Origin: Rhodococcus sp. IEGM 1409
Lineage (GTDB): Bacteria > Actinomycetota > Actinomycetes > Mycobacteriales > Mycobacteriaceae
NCBI RefSeq assembly: GCF_030056735.1
Contig: NZ_JASHKN010000003.1
Coordinates: 1-64,000, forward strand
Length of the DNA stretch: 64,000 bases
Reading direction: 5' to 3'
A program made the position numbers and the translations under genes. The notes under the pieces were generated by a model. It was not told the DNA's origin and ran no database searches. It saw only the letters and a list, made by a program, of their open reading frames with translations. Shown in pieces: positions 19,381 to 28,345 of this stretch (the stretch's first letter is position 1; each line of letters begins with the position of its first letter).

Positions 19381-20717
19381 CGGTGCTCACCCCCGGAGAA
19401 TCGAACGGGAACAGCCGAGTCTCCGCGTGAAAGCCCTAGCCCTTCCCACGGCAGGCTCACGAGCCCTGCCTTCAGAACTGCGCGGCTCTCTTCGAGTGTC
19501 GGTGCGCTCTCGACGACCTTGCCTTCACGAACCAACGGGATCAACAGCTCGGTCGCGCCGTCCGCCTCGGAAACAGGAGAAGTTGATCCGGCGGGGTAGA
19601 TGACTTCTTCGACGATCGTTCCGGTCGGACGCACTACGCGCAGTGCCTTCTTGGCGCCGCCGCGAGATGCCTTGTTGGTACTTCTCTTCTCGACCGCAAT
19701 GCCGTCGACCTCGACAAGTTTGTAGACCATGCCTGCAGTGGGCGCGCCCGATCCGGTGACCAGTGAAGTGCCGACGCCGTACGAGTCGACGGGTTCGGCG
19801 CGCAGAGCCGCGATGGCGTACTCGTCCAGGTCGCCGGAGACGACGATGCGCGTCTTGGTGGCACCGAGGTCGTCGAGTTGTTGGCGTACCTGGCGAGCAA
19901 GGACGCCTAGGTCGCCGGAATCGATGCGCACGCCGCCCAGTTCGGGACCGGCAACGGCGACAGCAGTTTTCACACCTTCGGTGATGTCGTAAGTGTCGAC
20001 CAACAACGTAGTGGATACGCCGAGAGCGGCGACCTGACCGCGGAATGCCGCCGCCTCGTCCGGACCGTCTTCGGTGGTGTGCAGCAGGGTGAAAGCGTGT
20101 GCACTCGTTCCTGCGCTGGGCACGTCGTGACGCCGCGCGGCCTCGAGGTTCGAGGTGGCGTCGAAACCGGCGAGATACGCGGCACGTGAAGCGGCAACCG
20201 CTGCCTGTTCGTGTGTACGACGCGAGCCCATCTCGATCATTCGTCGACCGCCCGCTGCGCTGACCATGCGGGCTGCGGCCGAAGCGATCGCGCTGTCGTG
20301 GTTGAGGATCGAGAGAATCAAAGTTTCGAGGATGACGCACTCGGCGAACGTTCCGCGGACCGAGAGGATCGGTGATCCGGGGAAGTAGAAGTCGCCTTCG
20401 CGGTAGCCGTCGATGTCGCCGGAGAATCGGTAGTTGCGCAGCCACTCGACGGTCGTGTCGTCGAGGAATTTCGCAACGATCGCCAGTTCCGGTTCACCGA
20501 ATCGGAACTGCTCGAGCGCGTCGAGTAGGCGCTCGGTACCGGCGACGACGCCGTAGCGGCGGCCGTCGGGCAGTCGCCGTGCGAAGACCTCGAAACTGCA
20601 GTTGCGGAAGGCAGATCCGTCGGCGAGAGCCGCCGAGAGCATGGTGAGTTCGTACTGATCGGTGAGCAGTGCGGTGCTGGCACCGGCGTCGCGGATGTCG
20701 GAAATTTGCGTAGGCAC
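19377..20717 (-). CDS. pncB: Nicotinate phosphoribosyltransferase
   Basis: The 446-aa enzyme makes nicotinate mononucleotide from nicotinate and PRPP. Family motifs include [11 protein letters not shown] near the N-terminus, [20 protein letters not shown] and [11 protein letters not shown] place the start at GTG 20717 because TAGAGT lies 7 nt upstream and homologues begin here; a longer frame to 20819 would run through the clpS promoter. pncB-pncA-dinG forms a tightly packed operon, and product flow PncA to PncB explains the pairing. Confidence 0.93.
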   Translation of the reverse strand: MPTQISDIRDAGASTALLTDQYELTMLSAALADGSAFRNCSFEVFARRLPDGRRYGVVAGTERLLDALEQFRFGEPELAIVAKFLDDTTVEWLRNYRFSGDIDGYREGDFYFPGSPILSVRGTFAECVILETLILSILNHDSAIASAAARMVSAAGGRRMIEMGSRRTHEQAAVAASRAAYLAGFDATSNLEAARRHDVPSAGTSAHAFTLLHTTEDGPDEAAAFRGQVAALGVSTTLLVDTYDITEGVKTAVAVAGPELGGVRIDSGDLGVLARQVRQQLDDLGATKTRIVVSGDLDEYAIAALRAEPVDSYGVGTSLVTGSGAPTAGMVYKLVEVDGIAVEKRSTNKASRGGAKKALRVVRPTGTIVEEVIYPAGSTSPVSEADGATELLIPLVREGKVVESAPTLEESRAVLKAGLVSLPWEGLGLSRGDSAVPVRFSGGEHR

Positions 20718-20787
20718 GCACACAACTCTAGGCGCGAGACGACGTGGGTGGGTGTTGTCGCCTCTCGCCGCGCCGTACCCTGGATAC
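20718..20787. promoter_or_regulatory. Divergent leaderless promoters of pncB and clpS
   Basis: On the minus strand TAGAGT (20725-20730) lies 7 nt before the pncB GTG. On the plus strand TACCCT (20776-20781) lies 6 nt before an ATG at 20788 for clpS. Both fit leaderless transcription. No NrtR-like or other palindromic operator is evident between them. Confidence 0.5.
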
Positions 20788-21150
20788 ATGGTTTTCGGCG
20801 GCGCGACTGTGTCCGACACTTACTCGGCGAACGTAACGATGAGAGGCGCTACGGCTTCCTCTCCTCAAGCCACGCCCGAGCAGTCGGAGGCTGTGGCGAC
20901 CATCGAAGCCGCCGATCGGCCCTGGGTGACCATCGTCTGGGACGACCCGGTCAATCTCATGCACTACGTGACTTACGTGTTCCAGAAGCTGTTCGGCTAC
21001 AGCAAAGCCAAGGCCACCGATCTGATGATGCAAGTTCATTCGGAGGGCAAGGCCGTGGTCTCGAGCGGTTCGCGAGACAAGATGGAGGCCGATGTGCGTC
21101 GCCTCCACGCGGCCGGTCTCTGGGCCACCATGCAACGCGACGACACCTGA
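20788..21150 (+). CDS. clpS: ATP-dependent Clp protease adaptor ClpS
   Basis: The C-terminal 80 residues match Clp[38 protein letters not shown] and [15 protein letters not shown]. ClpS delivers N-degron substrates to the Clp chaperone. The start is uncertain. ATG 20788 (120 aa) has a TACCCT box 6 nt upstream; ATG 20839 (103 aa) gives the usual length but has no clear ribosome-binding site. It heads the clpS-DUF2017-S58 peptidase cluster, as in Rv1331-Rv1333. Confidence 0.9.
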   Translation: MVFGGATVSDTYSANVTMRGATASSPQATPEQSEAVATIEAADRPWVTIVWDDPVNLMHYVTYVFQKLFGYSKAKATDLMMQVHSEGKAVVSSGSRDKMEADVRRLHAAGLWATMQRDDT

Positions 21151-21202
21151 GAACGTTTTTCGACCGAATTGTTCGCCCAACTCGTAGACGGGAGTCCGAC
21201 GC

Positions 21203-21793
21203 GTGCGGACGTGGAGTAGGAAGAGTTCACTCGGCGGAGTGAAGTTCAAGTCCGAGATGGACGGTCACGAAGCGGCGGTTCTACGCTCGCTCGTGGAGTC
21301 GGTGACGGGGCTGCTCGACGAGCGTGCGTCTTCGGCGCCGCAAGACGAGCTCGCCGCGCTGACCGGCCTTCGGACCGGTAATTCCGAGACACCCGACAAT
21401 CCGGTGTTGGCGCGGTTGCTTCCCGACTTTCAGCGCACCGATCCGGACAAGGTCACCCCGAACAGCGACGATCTCGACGACGCGGGTGCCAATGTCAATG
21501 GTGCCCTGCGCAGTTTGCACGAGCCCGAGATCATCGATGCCAAACGCGAGTCCGCCCGTATGCTTCTGGCTTCACTTCCCGAGGCCGGCGGCAAGGTCGT
21601 TCTCACGCAGGAACAGGCCGACGCCTGGTTGTCCTCGCTCAACGACGTCCGTCTCGCGCTCGGAACCAATCTCGGCATCGACGCCGACACCCCGGAGAGC
21701 CTCGAACCCGACGACCCGCGCGCCCCGCATCTCGACGTCTATCACTGGTTGACGTGGATGCAGGACTCTCTCGTCCAGGCGCTCATGCCATGA
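21203..21793 (+). CDS. DUF2017 family protein
   Basis: The 196-aa acidic protein matches the actinobacterial DUF2017 family, which almost always follows clpS (Rv1332). It has conserved segments RTWSRKSSLGGVKF, EAAVLRSLVESV and YHWLTWMQDSLVQ. No catalytic motif is visible. It has been called a transcriptional regulator in some genomes, but I see no helix-turn-helix. Its stop overlaps the ATG of the next gene (ATGA), indicating translational coupling. Confidence 0.85.
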   Translation: MRTWSRKSSLGGVKFKSEMDGHEAAVLRSLVESVTGLLDERASSAPQDELAALTGLRTGNSETPDNPVLARLLPDFQRTDPDKVTPNSDDLDDAGANVNGALRSLHEPEIIDAKRESARMLLASLPEAGGKVVLTQEQADAWLSSLNDVRLALGTNLGIDADTPESLEPDDPRAPHLDVYHWLTWMQDSLVQALMP

Positions 21794-22857
21794 CTACGAC
21801 GCGAACCGGGCCCACTGATTCACTGACAGATGTCGCCGGCCTCGCAGTCGGTCATCACCACAAGCTCGACGAGGGCGTCACCCTCGGAAGCGGCGCAGCC
21901 ACCGGCTGCACAGTTGTGCTCGCATCGGCGGGTGTGGTTGCCGGAGTCGACGTCCGCGGCGGTGGGCCTGGTACCCGTGAGACCGACCTTCTCGACCCGA
22001 GCCATTCGGTTCAGCAGGTCAACGCGGTGCTGTTGACCGGCGGCAGTGCATACGGATTGGCCGCGGCCGACGGCGTGATGCGCTGGCTCGAGGAACACGA
22101 TCACGGGATCGCGATGGGGACTCCTGGTCAGGTTGTACCGATCGTGCCTGGCGCCGTGATCTTCGATCTGCCGGTGGGGGACTGGACCGTTCGTCCGACC
22201 GGAGACTTCGGTTTCCTCGCTGCCGACACCGCTTCGCGCGAATTCGCCACGGGCACGGTCGGCGCCGGAGTAGGGGCGCGAGCCGGAGCGCTCAAAGGTG
22301 GGGTGGGAACGGCCAGCGTCGTGATCGCCGACGGCCCCGCCGAGGGCACGACGGTCTCCGCTTTGATCGTGGCGAACCCGGTGGGTTCGGTCTTCGACCC
22401 TCGAACAGGTTTGCCGTGGGGCGTCGGCTCGGACGGGGCGGAGTCGTTCGGCCTCAGGCTTCCCGACGCGTCCGAACTCGCCGCGGCCAATGCCGTCGCG
22501 GCCAAGGGCACCGTCCTCAACACCACGATCGGCGTCGTCGCGACCGACGCCGCCCTGACCAAAGCCGGGTGCCGACGCGTCGCCGTCGCCGGTCACGACG
22601 GTCTGGCTCGTGCGATTCGGCCCGCACATTCGCCGCTCGACGGCGACACGATCTTCGCGCTCGCTACCGGTGATCACACTCCGAATTCGGAGATCGCGGT
22701 TCCGGCCGCTTTCCCGAACGATCTGCCGATACTCGACGCGGTGTGCGCGGCTTCGGCACAGGTGGTCGAACGGGCGATCGTGAAGGCCATTCTCGACGCC
22801 ACGTCGGTTGCCGGAATCCCGAGCTATCGCGAACTCTTTCCGTCGGCATTTCTCTAG
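21790..22857 (+). CDS. P1/S58-family N-terminal-nucleophile hydrolase (DmpA/NylC-like)
   Basis: The 355-aa protein belongs to the self-processing aminopeptidase/nylon-hydrolase fold. The motif VLNTTIGVVATDA places an Asn244-Thr245 pair where NylC-type enzymes cleave themselves, exposing Thr as nucleophile. GTVGAGVGARAGALKGG and LTGGSAYGLAAADGVMR are further family signatures. It corresponds to Rv1333. The start at 21790 overlaps the DUF2017 stop by 4 nt. The natural substrate is unknown; amide or beta-peptide hydrolysis is inferred from the family. Confidence 0.88.
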   Translation: MTTTRTGPTDSLTDVAGLAVGHHHKLDEGVTLGSGAATGCTVVLASAGVVAGVDVRGGGPGTRETDLLDPSHSVQQVNAVLLTGGSAYGLAAADGVMRWLEEHDHGIAMGTPGQVVPIVPGAVIFDLPVGDWTVRPTGDFGFLAADTASREFATGTVGAGVGARAGALKGGVGTASVVIADGPAEGTTVSALIVANPVGSVFDPRTGLPWGVGSDGAESFGLRLPDASELAAANAVAAKGTVLNTTIGVVATDAALTKAGCRRVAVAGHDGLARAIRPAHSPLDGDTIFALATGDHTPNSEIAVPAAFPNDLPILDAVCAASAQVVERAIVKAILDATSVAGIPSYRELFPSAFL

Positions 22858-22948
22858 GCAGCGCTCCTGGAATCGGCGGTAACCTCGAATTGAGCCTGGT
22901 TGCAAGTGACCGATCAGAAAACCGGATCGACGGTGGAGGACGCACACG

Positions 22949-23608
22949 ATGACGATGGATTTCAACAATCCGGATTTCGGCACCCGAACGCCGGCACCGA
23001 AATCCGGTCCGCCTTCGGTGTGGAAGCAGTCGGCCGTGTTGGTGGGCGGCTTCGCGATCCTGCTCTACGTGATCGAGATCGTGGATGTCATCTCCGGTCA
23101 GAACGTCCAGAATGCCGGCGTCACCCCGCGCACGCTCGACGGACTGTGGGGAATCCTGTTCGCCCCGGTGCTTCACGACGACTGGGGTCACCTGATCGCC
23201 AACACCATTCCGGTGCTGATCCTCGGATACCTCGTGCTGGTGTCGGGAATTGCGCGCGGACTCGCGGCTACCGGCATCATCTGGGTGATCGGCGGTGTCG
23301 GGACCTGGTTGTTCGCGGGTTCGAATTCGAATCACGTCGGTGCGTCCGTGCTGATCTTCGGCTGGGTGACCTACCTGTTGGTGCGCGGATTCTTCACGCG
23401 AAGTTTCACGCAGATCCTGATCGGTGTTGCTGTCTTCGTCGTGTACGGCGGAGTGCTGTGGGGCGTTCTGCCGAGCGAGCCCGGTGTTTCCTGGCAAGGA
23501 CATCTGTTCGGAGCGCTCGGCGGCGTGGTGGCCGCCTGGGCGCTGACGTCGGGGGAGAGGGCCAAGCGCGCAGGGTCGGCGCCGGCCGTTCGACCACCGA
23601 GTTTCTGA
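22949..23608 (+). CDS. Rhomboid family intramembrane serine protease
   Basis: The 219-aa protein has six predicted membrane helices and catalytic elements of rhomboids: HDDWGHLIANTIP at the second helix, Ser in NHVGASVLIFGW (GASV in place of the more common GxSG) and His in SWQGHLFGALGG. It should cleave membrane proteins within the bilayer. It matches Rv1337 in position. In M. tuberculosis mec-cysO-cysM lie before it and murI after it; neither set is here. Confidence 0.9.
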   Translation: MTMDFNNPDFGTRTPAPKSGPPSVWKQSAVLVGGFAILLYVIEIVDVISGQNVQNAGVTPRTLDGLWGILFAPVLHDDWGHLIANTIPVLILGYLVLVSGIARGLAATGIIWVIGGVGTWLFAGSNSNHVGASVLIFGWVTYLLVRGFFTRSFTQILIGVAVFVVYGGVLWGVLPSEPGVSWQGHLFGALGGVVAAWALTSGERAKRAGSAPAVRPPSF

Positions 23609-23618
23609 ACGGACGTGG

Positions 23619-23642
23619 GTCACACCCTCACTGCGGTGTGAC
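23619..23642. terminator. Short hairpin after the rhomboid gene
   Basis: Perfect 8-bp arms GTCACACC and GGTGTGAC enclose an 8-nt loop, 11 bp after the rhomboid stop. It could be a weak terminator or an operator for the following gene. It occupies the place where murI lies in M. tuberculosis. Confidence 0.4.
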
Positions 23643-23696
23643 TTCGACGCGCCAAAACCACCAAGAGCTTTTTCCCAGACGGGTAGACGTGGCAGC

Positions 23697-24464
23697 ATGA
23701 CCGGTATGCGCATGACCGTCCTGGGGTGTTCCGGCAGCGTCACGGGTCCGGATTCACCGGCTTCGGGATACCTGCTCACGGCACCGGGAACTCCGCCGCT
23801 CGTGATCGACTTCGGCCCGGGAGTTCTGGGGGCGTTGCAGCGGTACGCCGATCCGGGCGAGGTGACGATCCTGCTTTCGCACCTTCATGCGGACCACTGT
23901 CTCGACATGCCCGGCCTGCTCGTCTGGCGTCGCTATCACCCCAACCCGCCGGTTGGCCGTGCTCTGGTCTACGGCCCCACCGACACCGCCTGCCGCATCG
24001 GAGTGTCCTCCGCTGAGTGCGCAGGCGAGATGGACGACATCTCCGACACCATCGACGTCCGGCTCTGGGCCGAGAACGAACCGGTGACCTTCGGAGAACT
24101 GAGCGTCGTCGCGCGCCGGATGAACCACCCGCCCGAGGCTTACGGTTTTCGGATCACCGGCGCCGACGGCCGCGTGCTCGTCTATACCGGCGACACCGGC
24201 ATGTGCGACAACGTCGTCGAACTCGCGCGCGATGCGGACGTGTTGCTCTCCGAAGCGTCGTGGACCGACGGTCCCGATCGACCCGAGGGAGTTCATCTCT
24301 CCGGCAAGGAAGCCGGCCGAGTGGCCGCGCTCGCCGGCGTCAAGGAACTTCTCCTCACACACATCCCGCCGTGGACGTCCCGTGAAGACGTGATCGCCGA
24401 AGCGAAATCCGAATTCTCCGGACCGGTCCATGCCGTCTCGGCCGGAAGCGTCTACGACATCTGA
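23697..24464 (+). CDS. Metallo-beta-lactamase-fold hydrolase, cyclic-nucleotide phosphodiesterase-like (Rv1339 type)
   Basis: The 255-aa protein has the HxHxDH zinc motif ([15 protein letters not shown]), later ligands in NHPPEAYGF and [10 protein letters not shown], and a C-terminal His in LLTHIPPW. It matches M. tuberculosis Rv1339, reported as an atypical class II cAMP phosphodiesterase. Degradation of cAMP would balance the cyclase encoded 21 kb away in the same block. Three closely spaced ATG codons (23697, 23706, 23712) leave the exact start open. Confidence 0.85.
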   Translation: MTGMRMTVLGCSGSVTGPDSPASGYLLTAPGTPPLVIDFGPGVLGALQRYADPGEVTILLSHLHADHCLDMPGLLVWRRYHPNPPVGRALVYGPTDTACRIGVSSAECAGEMDDISDTIDVRLWAENEPVTFGELSVVARRMNHPPEAYGFRITGADGRVLVYTGDTGMCDNVVELARDADVLLSEASWTDGPDRPEGVHLSGKEAGRVAALAGVKELLLTHIPPWTSREDVIAEAKSEFSGPVHAVSAGSVYDI

Positions 24465-24503
24465 TTCCTCTCACATTCGATGCAGTGCCGACCGGACGAC
24501 CGC

Positions 24504-24509
24504 TAGGCT
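24504..24509 (+). promoter_or_regulatory. -10 box of rph (leaderless start)
   Basis: TAGGCT lies 7 nt upstream of the GTG at 24517, the spacing expected when the transcript begins at the start codon. It supports GTG 24517 over the upstream in-frame extension that overlaps the preceding gene. Confidence 0.55.
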
Positions 24510-24516
24510 CACGAAG

Positions 24517-25302
24517 GTGACTACACGAGAAGACGGTAGGGCGGACGACGAGCTCCGCACGGTCAAGATCACCCGCGGGTTCACCAGTCATCCGGCCGGA
24601 TCCGTTCTGGTCGAGTTCGGGAACACACGCGTCATGTGCACAGCCAGCGTCGAAGAGGGTGTTCCCCGCTGGCGCAAGGGTTCCGGCTTGGGTTGGCTGA
24701 CAGCCGAATACGCGATGCTTCCCGCCGCGACGCACACGCGCAGTGGCCGCGAATCGGTCAAGGGAAAGGTCGGTGGCCGCACTCAGGAGATCAGTCGACT
24801 CATAGGCCGGTCACTTCGAGCGTGCATCGACCTCGCGGCAATCGGCGAGAACACCATCGCCCTCGACTGTGACGTTCTCCAAGCCGACGGCGGCACTCGC
24901 ACCGCGGCAGTGACGGGGGCGTACGTGGCCCTGGTCGACGCCGTGACGTACCTGCGCGCTGCCGACCTGCTCTCCGACCCGCAGCCCATCTCGTGTGGCA
25001 TAGCGGCCGTCAGCGTCGGTGTCGTGGACGGACGAGTACGTCTCGATCTTCCGTACGAAGAGGATTCGCGTGCCGAGGTCGACATGAACGTCGTGGCCAC
25101 CGATACGGGCACCCTCGTGGAAATCCAGGGAACCGGTGAGGGCGCCACGTTCCCACGCTCGACGCTGGACAAGCTGCTCGACTCAGCTCTCGCAGGTTGT
25201 GAGCAACTTTTCGAGATTCAGCGTCAGGCGTTGGCCGAGCCGTATCCCGGGGTGCTACCCGAACCGAAGAATCCGGAACCCAAGAAGAAGTTCGGTGCCT
25301 GA
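24517..25302 (+). CDS. rph: Ribonuclease PH
   Basis: The 261-aa phosphorolytic 3'-5' exoribonuclease trims tRNA precursors. Family motifs are [34 protein letters not shown] (phosphate-binding Arg) and [15 protein letters not shown]. The C-terminal Pro/Lys-rich tail ([14 protein letters not shown]) is an extra. The GTG at 24517 fits homologue length. rdgB follows after 3 bp, the same pairing as Rv1340/Rv1341 and many other bacteria. Confidence 0.96.
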   Translation: MTTREDGRADDELRTVKITRGFTSHPAGSVLVEFGNTRVMCTASVEEGVPRWRKGSGLGWLTAEYAMLPAATHTRSGRESVKGKVGGRTQEISRLIGRSLRACIDLAAIGENTIALDCDVLQADGGTRTAAVTGAYVALVDAVTYLRAADLLSDPQPISCGIAAVSVGVVDGRVRLDLPYEEDSRAEVDMNVVATDTGTLVEIQGTGEGATFPRSTLDKLLDSALAGCEQLFEIQRQALAEPYPGVLPEPKNPEPKKKFGA

Positions 25303-25305
25303 GCT

Positions 25306-25914
25306 GTGAGCGTACGAGTGTTGGTTGCAAGCCGAAATGCCAAGAAACTGAAGGAACTTCACCGAGTTCTCGACGCCGCCGGAGTGAACGGAATCGAGCT
25401 GGTCGGGCTCGACGAGGTTCCGCCGTTTCCCGAAGCTCCCGAGACCGGTGCGACGTTCGAGGAGAATGCGCTCGCCAAGGCGCGTGACGGCGCTGTGGCT
25501 ACCGGAATGCCTTGCATTGCAGACGATTCCGGTGTCGAGATCGATGCGCTGAACGGTATGCCGGGTGTGCTGTCCGCGCGGTGGTCGGGCACTCACGGAA
25601 ACGACGGCGCGAACACCGCCCTGGTACTGGCTCAGCTGGGAGACGTGCCCGACGAGAGGCGCGGCGCAGCGTTCGTCTCCGCCTGTGCGCTGGTGATTCC
25701 TGGTGGCGACGAGACCGTGGTGCGCGGCGAATGGCGTGGGGCAATCGGCCGCGAACCGGCCGGTGACGGCGGTTTCGGATACGACCCGATCTTCCGTCCG
25801 GACGGCGACACCCGCTCTGCCGCAGAACTCACCCCGGCCGAGAAGGACGCGGCGTCACATCGGGGGAGAGCGCTCGTGCAGCTCGTTCCAGCGTTGGCAG
25901 CACTGGCCGGCTGA
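25306..25914 (+). CDS. rdgB: Non-canonical purine NTP pyrophosphatase (RdgB/HAM1)
   Basis: The 202-aa enzyme hydrolyses ITP, dITP and XTP to monophosphates, keeping deaminated purines out of nucleic acids. It has VLVASRNAKKLKE at the N-terminus, the catalytic-acid segment CIADDSGVEIDAL and GDGGFGYDPIFRPDG. The GTG start lies 3 bp after the rph stop, so both are on one transcript. A bidirectional terminator follows. Confidence 0.96.
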   Translation: MSVRVLVASRNAKKLKELHRVLDAAGVNGIELVGLDEVPPFPEAPETGATFEENALAKARDGAVATGMPCIADDSGVEIDALNGMPGVLSARWSGTHGNDGANTALVLAQLGDVPDERRGAAFVSACALVIPGGDETVVRGEWRGAIGREPAGDGGFGYDPIFRPDGDTRSAAELTPAEKDAASHRGRALVQLVPALAALAG

Positions 25915-25927
25915 TCCGAATCCGAAA

Positions 25928-25965
25928 AGTACAGCCCTGAACGTGTCTGCGTTCAGGGCTGCACT
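25928..25965. terminator. Bidirectional terminator between rdgB and DUF3817
   Basis: A 16-bp stem (25928-25943 with 25950-25965, one mismatch) closes a 6-nt loop and contains CAGCCCTGAACG. On the minus strand it is followed by TTTT. It lies between the convergent rdgB and DUF3817 genes. Confidence 0.8.
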
Positions 25966-25977
25966 TCGTCGAAACTC

Positions 25978-26358
25978 TCAGAGCTGGTAAGCCTGCTTCA
26001 CCTGGGCGGTTCGCTTGTGCTCGAACACGAACGACAGGAACGGGATCGTGCCGGCGAGCGCGGTGGCGACCGTCGTACCGGGCTTCCACCGTGCCTTGAT
26101 CGCGAGGTCGATCGTGAAGACGAGGTAGAGCATGTAGAACAGGCCGTGGATCTGGCCGATGTAGAACAACCACGCCGGTGCATCCGCAGAATTGTCCAGA
26201 ATCAGGTACTTGTAGACCATCTCACCGGTCAGGAACAGCAGCCACAGGCCGGTGATCCAGGCGAGAACGCGGTATCGGACGAGCGCCGACGCAACCTTCT
26301 TCTGCTTTTCTGCGTTGACTGCGGGGGTAGCGATGCTCGCTTCCGAACCGGTACTCAC
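25978..26358 (-). CDS. DUF3817 integral membrane protein (paralogue 2, Rv1342c-like)
   Basis: The 126-aa protein has three hydrophobic segments (VLAWITGLWLLFLTGEMVYKY; GLFYMLYLVFTIDLAI; VATALAGTIPFLSFVFE) and the DUF3817 pattern. Function is unknown. It starts with GTG overlapping the lprD stop by 4 nt (GTGA). The pair matches Rv1342c-Rv1343c. The other copy in this window is at 6773-7135 and is clearly diverged. Confidence 0.85.
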   Translation of the reverse strand: MSTGSEASIATPAVNAEKQKKVASALVRYRVLAWITGLWLLFLTGEMVYKYLILDNSADAPAWLFYIGQIHGLFYMLYLVFTIDLAIKARWKPGTTVATALAGTIPFLSFVFEHKRTAQVKQAYQL

Positions 26359-26762
26359 GTCGTGCTCCTATCGGACTCGCGAGCGGCGAGCTGCGCAAGG
26401 TAGTCGTTGTATTCGAGCATTTGGCGGGCTTCGGGATCGTCGACGTCGAGGTTTACATCGTCGAACTCGACCTGCGGGCGTTGCGGCAAGAGGTCGGCGG
26501 GAATCTCACGCGGCTCCGCTGAGGCTTCCTCGGCTTCGGCCTCTTCGGGGTCCACGTCTTCGAGCTGAACGAACTTGCGATACGCGTACACGACAAACGC
26601 CGCGAACAGCGGCCACTGGAACGCGTACCCGAGATTCTGTCCCGAGCCACCGACGGCTTCGAAGCGCTCCCACTGCCACCAGCCGAGCGCGAGGCAGCCG
26701 GCGGCTGACACGATGACCAGCAGAATCAGCGCAGGTCGGCGTTTAGTAGCGTTCTTGGACAC
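26355..26762 (-). CDS. lprD: Conserved lipoprotein LprD-like
   Basis: The 135-aa protein has a short basic N-terminus, a hydrophobic segment with lipobox-like VSAAGC, a second hydrophobic stretch (AFQWPLFAAFVVYAY), and an acidic tail with DPEEAEAEEASAEP. It matches Rv1343c in position and layout. The second hydrophobic stretch makes an ordinary membrane topology possible instead of lipidation. The GTG at 26762 is preceded by TACCGT (26769-26774) with 6 nt spacing, fitting a leaderless mRNA. Confidence 0.75.
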   Translation of the reverse strand: MSKNATKRRPALILLVIVSAAGCLALGWWQWERFEAVGGSGQNLGYAFQWPLFAAFVVYAYRKFVQLEDVDPEEAEAEEASAEPREIPADLLPQRPQVEFDDVNLDVDDPEARQMLEYNDYLAQLAARESDRSTT

Positions 26763-26814
26763 ACTAAGACGGTACCTGAGAGCTATAGTGCCTCGCCCTG
26801 CGATCTCCGACACG

Positions 26815-26855
26815 GTGTCGTAGAGGCCGTGCCACGGCGTGTCGTAGAGGCCGTG
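26815..26855. repeat. 17-bp direct repeat at the broken 5' end of the racemase gene
   Basis: GTGTCGTAGAGGCCGTG occurs at 26815-26831 and again at 26839-26855, a 24-nt period. It lies exactly where the N-terminal part of the following racemase-like gene should be, and may mark the rearrangement that removed it. Confidence 0.7.
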
Positions 26856-26857
26856 GC

Positions 26858-27397
26858 GTGGACGGTGTGTTCATCACGTGTTTCGCCGATCCTGGGGTGC
26901 ACGCTGCCCGAGAGATCACCGACGCACCGGTAGCTGGCGGCTTCGAGCCGTCATTTCTGACAGCGATGAGTCTGGGTGATCGCGTCGGTGTCGTGACCAT
27001 CCTGCCGAACGTCGTGCCGATGCTCCGATGCTCCGATGCTCCGATGCTCCGATCGCTCACTCGGCGGTACGGGCTGGACAATCGGCTGGGCAGTATTCGA
27101 GTCGTGGACATGCCGGTGCTGGGCCTCACCGATCGGGAGGAACCTATCGATCGACTGGCTGTCCAGGCGACAGCAGCGGTGGGGAACGGCGAGGCTGACT
27201 CCATCGTTCTCGGTTCCACCGGGATGCTCGGTGCGACCGGCGCTGTCCGAGACAGGCTGCATCGCAAAGGTATTCATGTTCCGGTTGTGGATCCGACGGC
27301 AGCGGCGATCACCTGGTTGGAGAGCTCGATCCGTTTGGGACTGACGCCCAGCCGGACGACGTACATGACTCCACCGGTCAAGGCTCGAAAGCGCTGA
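26858..27397 (+). pseudogene. Hydantoin/Asp-Glu racemase-family gene, 5'-truncated and degenerate
   Basis: The 179-aa frame begins inside the family fold: it opens with DGVFITCFADPGVHAARE, which in full-length HyuE-type racemases (about 230-250 aa) lies near residue 70. The upstream open frame shows no similarity. The first catalytic Cys (FITCFADPG) is kept, but the second, normally in a LGCAGM-like motif, is Ser in VLGSTGML. A four-fold 8-bp repeat interrupts the middle. It is most likely a decaying gene; a shortened protein with a new role cannot be excluded. Confidence 0.7.
27019..27053 (+). repeat. 8-bp tandem repeat (GATGCTCC) x4 in racemase remnant
   Basis: Four exact copies of GATGCTCC (27019-27050) are followed by GAT. 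They encode an inserted MLRCSDAPMLRS stretch. Three extra copies add 24 nt, keeping the frame; any other change in copy number would shift it. Confidence 0.85.
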
Positions 27398-27439
27398 GCT
27401 TGATCAAGGGATGAAAGACCCCTGATCGAGAATTGAAAA

Positions 27440-27468
27440 AGCCCCGCCGGATCAGATCCGGTGGGGCT
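27440..27468 (-). terminator. Terminator of tRNA-Leu (bidirectional)
   Basis: A 13-bp stem (27440-27452 with 27456-27468, one G-T pair) contains GCCCCGCCGGAT and has a 3-nt loop. On the minus strand TTTTT follows, just beyond the tRNA-Leu 3' end. On the plus strand it can also end transcription of the racemase remnant. Confidence 0.85.
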
Positions 27469-27476
27469 CTTCGTTG

Positions 27477-27558
<82 letters not shown>

Positions 27559-27631
27559 GCGGAATTCAAAGGATACGCGAGTGGAATCGCTCGCGGGAAC
27601 ACCACCCTGGTCGGGATGCGCCCGCCTGTCC

Positions 27632-28345
27632 TCACGCCGTTGCGGCGAGTGGATCCGTTGCCGGTGGGGTGGTGGTTTTCTTCGATCGGCGCGGTTGCTC
27701 AGCCGTGCGTTGATACCGCCACGCAGCATGGGTGAGTGTCTGAATGTCGATGCCCATGGCGTCGGACACCGCAACAAGCAATTCGGCTGCGCCGGTGCTC
27801 GACAACAATTCCTCACTGTTGCTCGCCTCGGTGGCGAACCGTGCAAGCAGATCTATCGAGGTTGCCGTCAACTTCCCGGACAGGAACACCAGTGTCTCGA
27901 AGGTCCTTGGGCCGAGGCCCGGAACGGAGACAACTGCCGAGCGGAGGCTTTCGGTGTCCTCGACGTCGGCACTGGACCGGCAACCGGCTTCGACGAGCGC
28001 CTTGGCTGCGCGAGCCACGCCTTCGGCTTTGGTGGAGTAGTTGCCCGGTACGCGCTGGCGATTGCCGAGAATCGTTGCGAGTTCGCCACGGTCGGTGAAG
28101 GCGGCGAGAGCGGACAAGCTGTCAAGGTGTTCGCCGGCGGCCACCGACCGGTGCGTGCGCCAACGGTCGACGACAGCGCGGACTCCGGTCTTCGGCGTTC
28201 CGTACGCGGCGCGTGACGAGAAGATCGCGTCGAGAAGGGCCGCTTCGGACTCGCGCGGCCAGCCTTGATTCCAGTGCGGCCACGCCTCCCGCGGAAGTTC
28301 GGCGCCGATGAATTCGACGGCTCTGACTACGTCTGTGTCGTCCAT
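27632..28345 (-). CDS. Helix-hairpin-helix protein of unknown function
   Basis: The 237-aa mostly helical protein has a helix-hairpin-helix motif around VVSVPGLGPRTFETLVFLSG, as found in DNA-glycosylase-like or other DNA-binding folds, and a basic C-terminus (EQPRRSKKTTTP). No catalytic Asp of the HhH-GPD kind is evident after the hairpin, so enzymatic activity is unproven. GGGGGGAG before the ATG at 28345 fixes the start; a longer frame to 28468 is unlikely. It is divergent from fas. Confidence 0.65.
   Translation of the reverse strand: MDDTDVVRAVEFIGAELPREAWPHWNQGWPRESEAALLDAIFSSRAAYGTPKTGVRAVVDRWRTHRSVAAGEHLDSLSALAAFTDRGELATILGNRQRVPGNYSTKAEGVARAAKALVEAGCRSSADVEDTESLRSAVVSVPGLGPRTFETLVFLSGKLTATSIDLLARFATEASNSEELLSSTGAAELLVAVSDAMGIDIQTLTHAAWRYQRTAEQPRRSKKTTTPPATDPLAATA

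Noticed and set aside
18595-19599. 334-codon plus-strand frame opposite pncA
   Set aside because: It is antisense to dinG, pncA and pncB, and its product shows only Arg/Gly/Val-rich composition.
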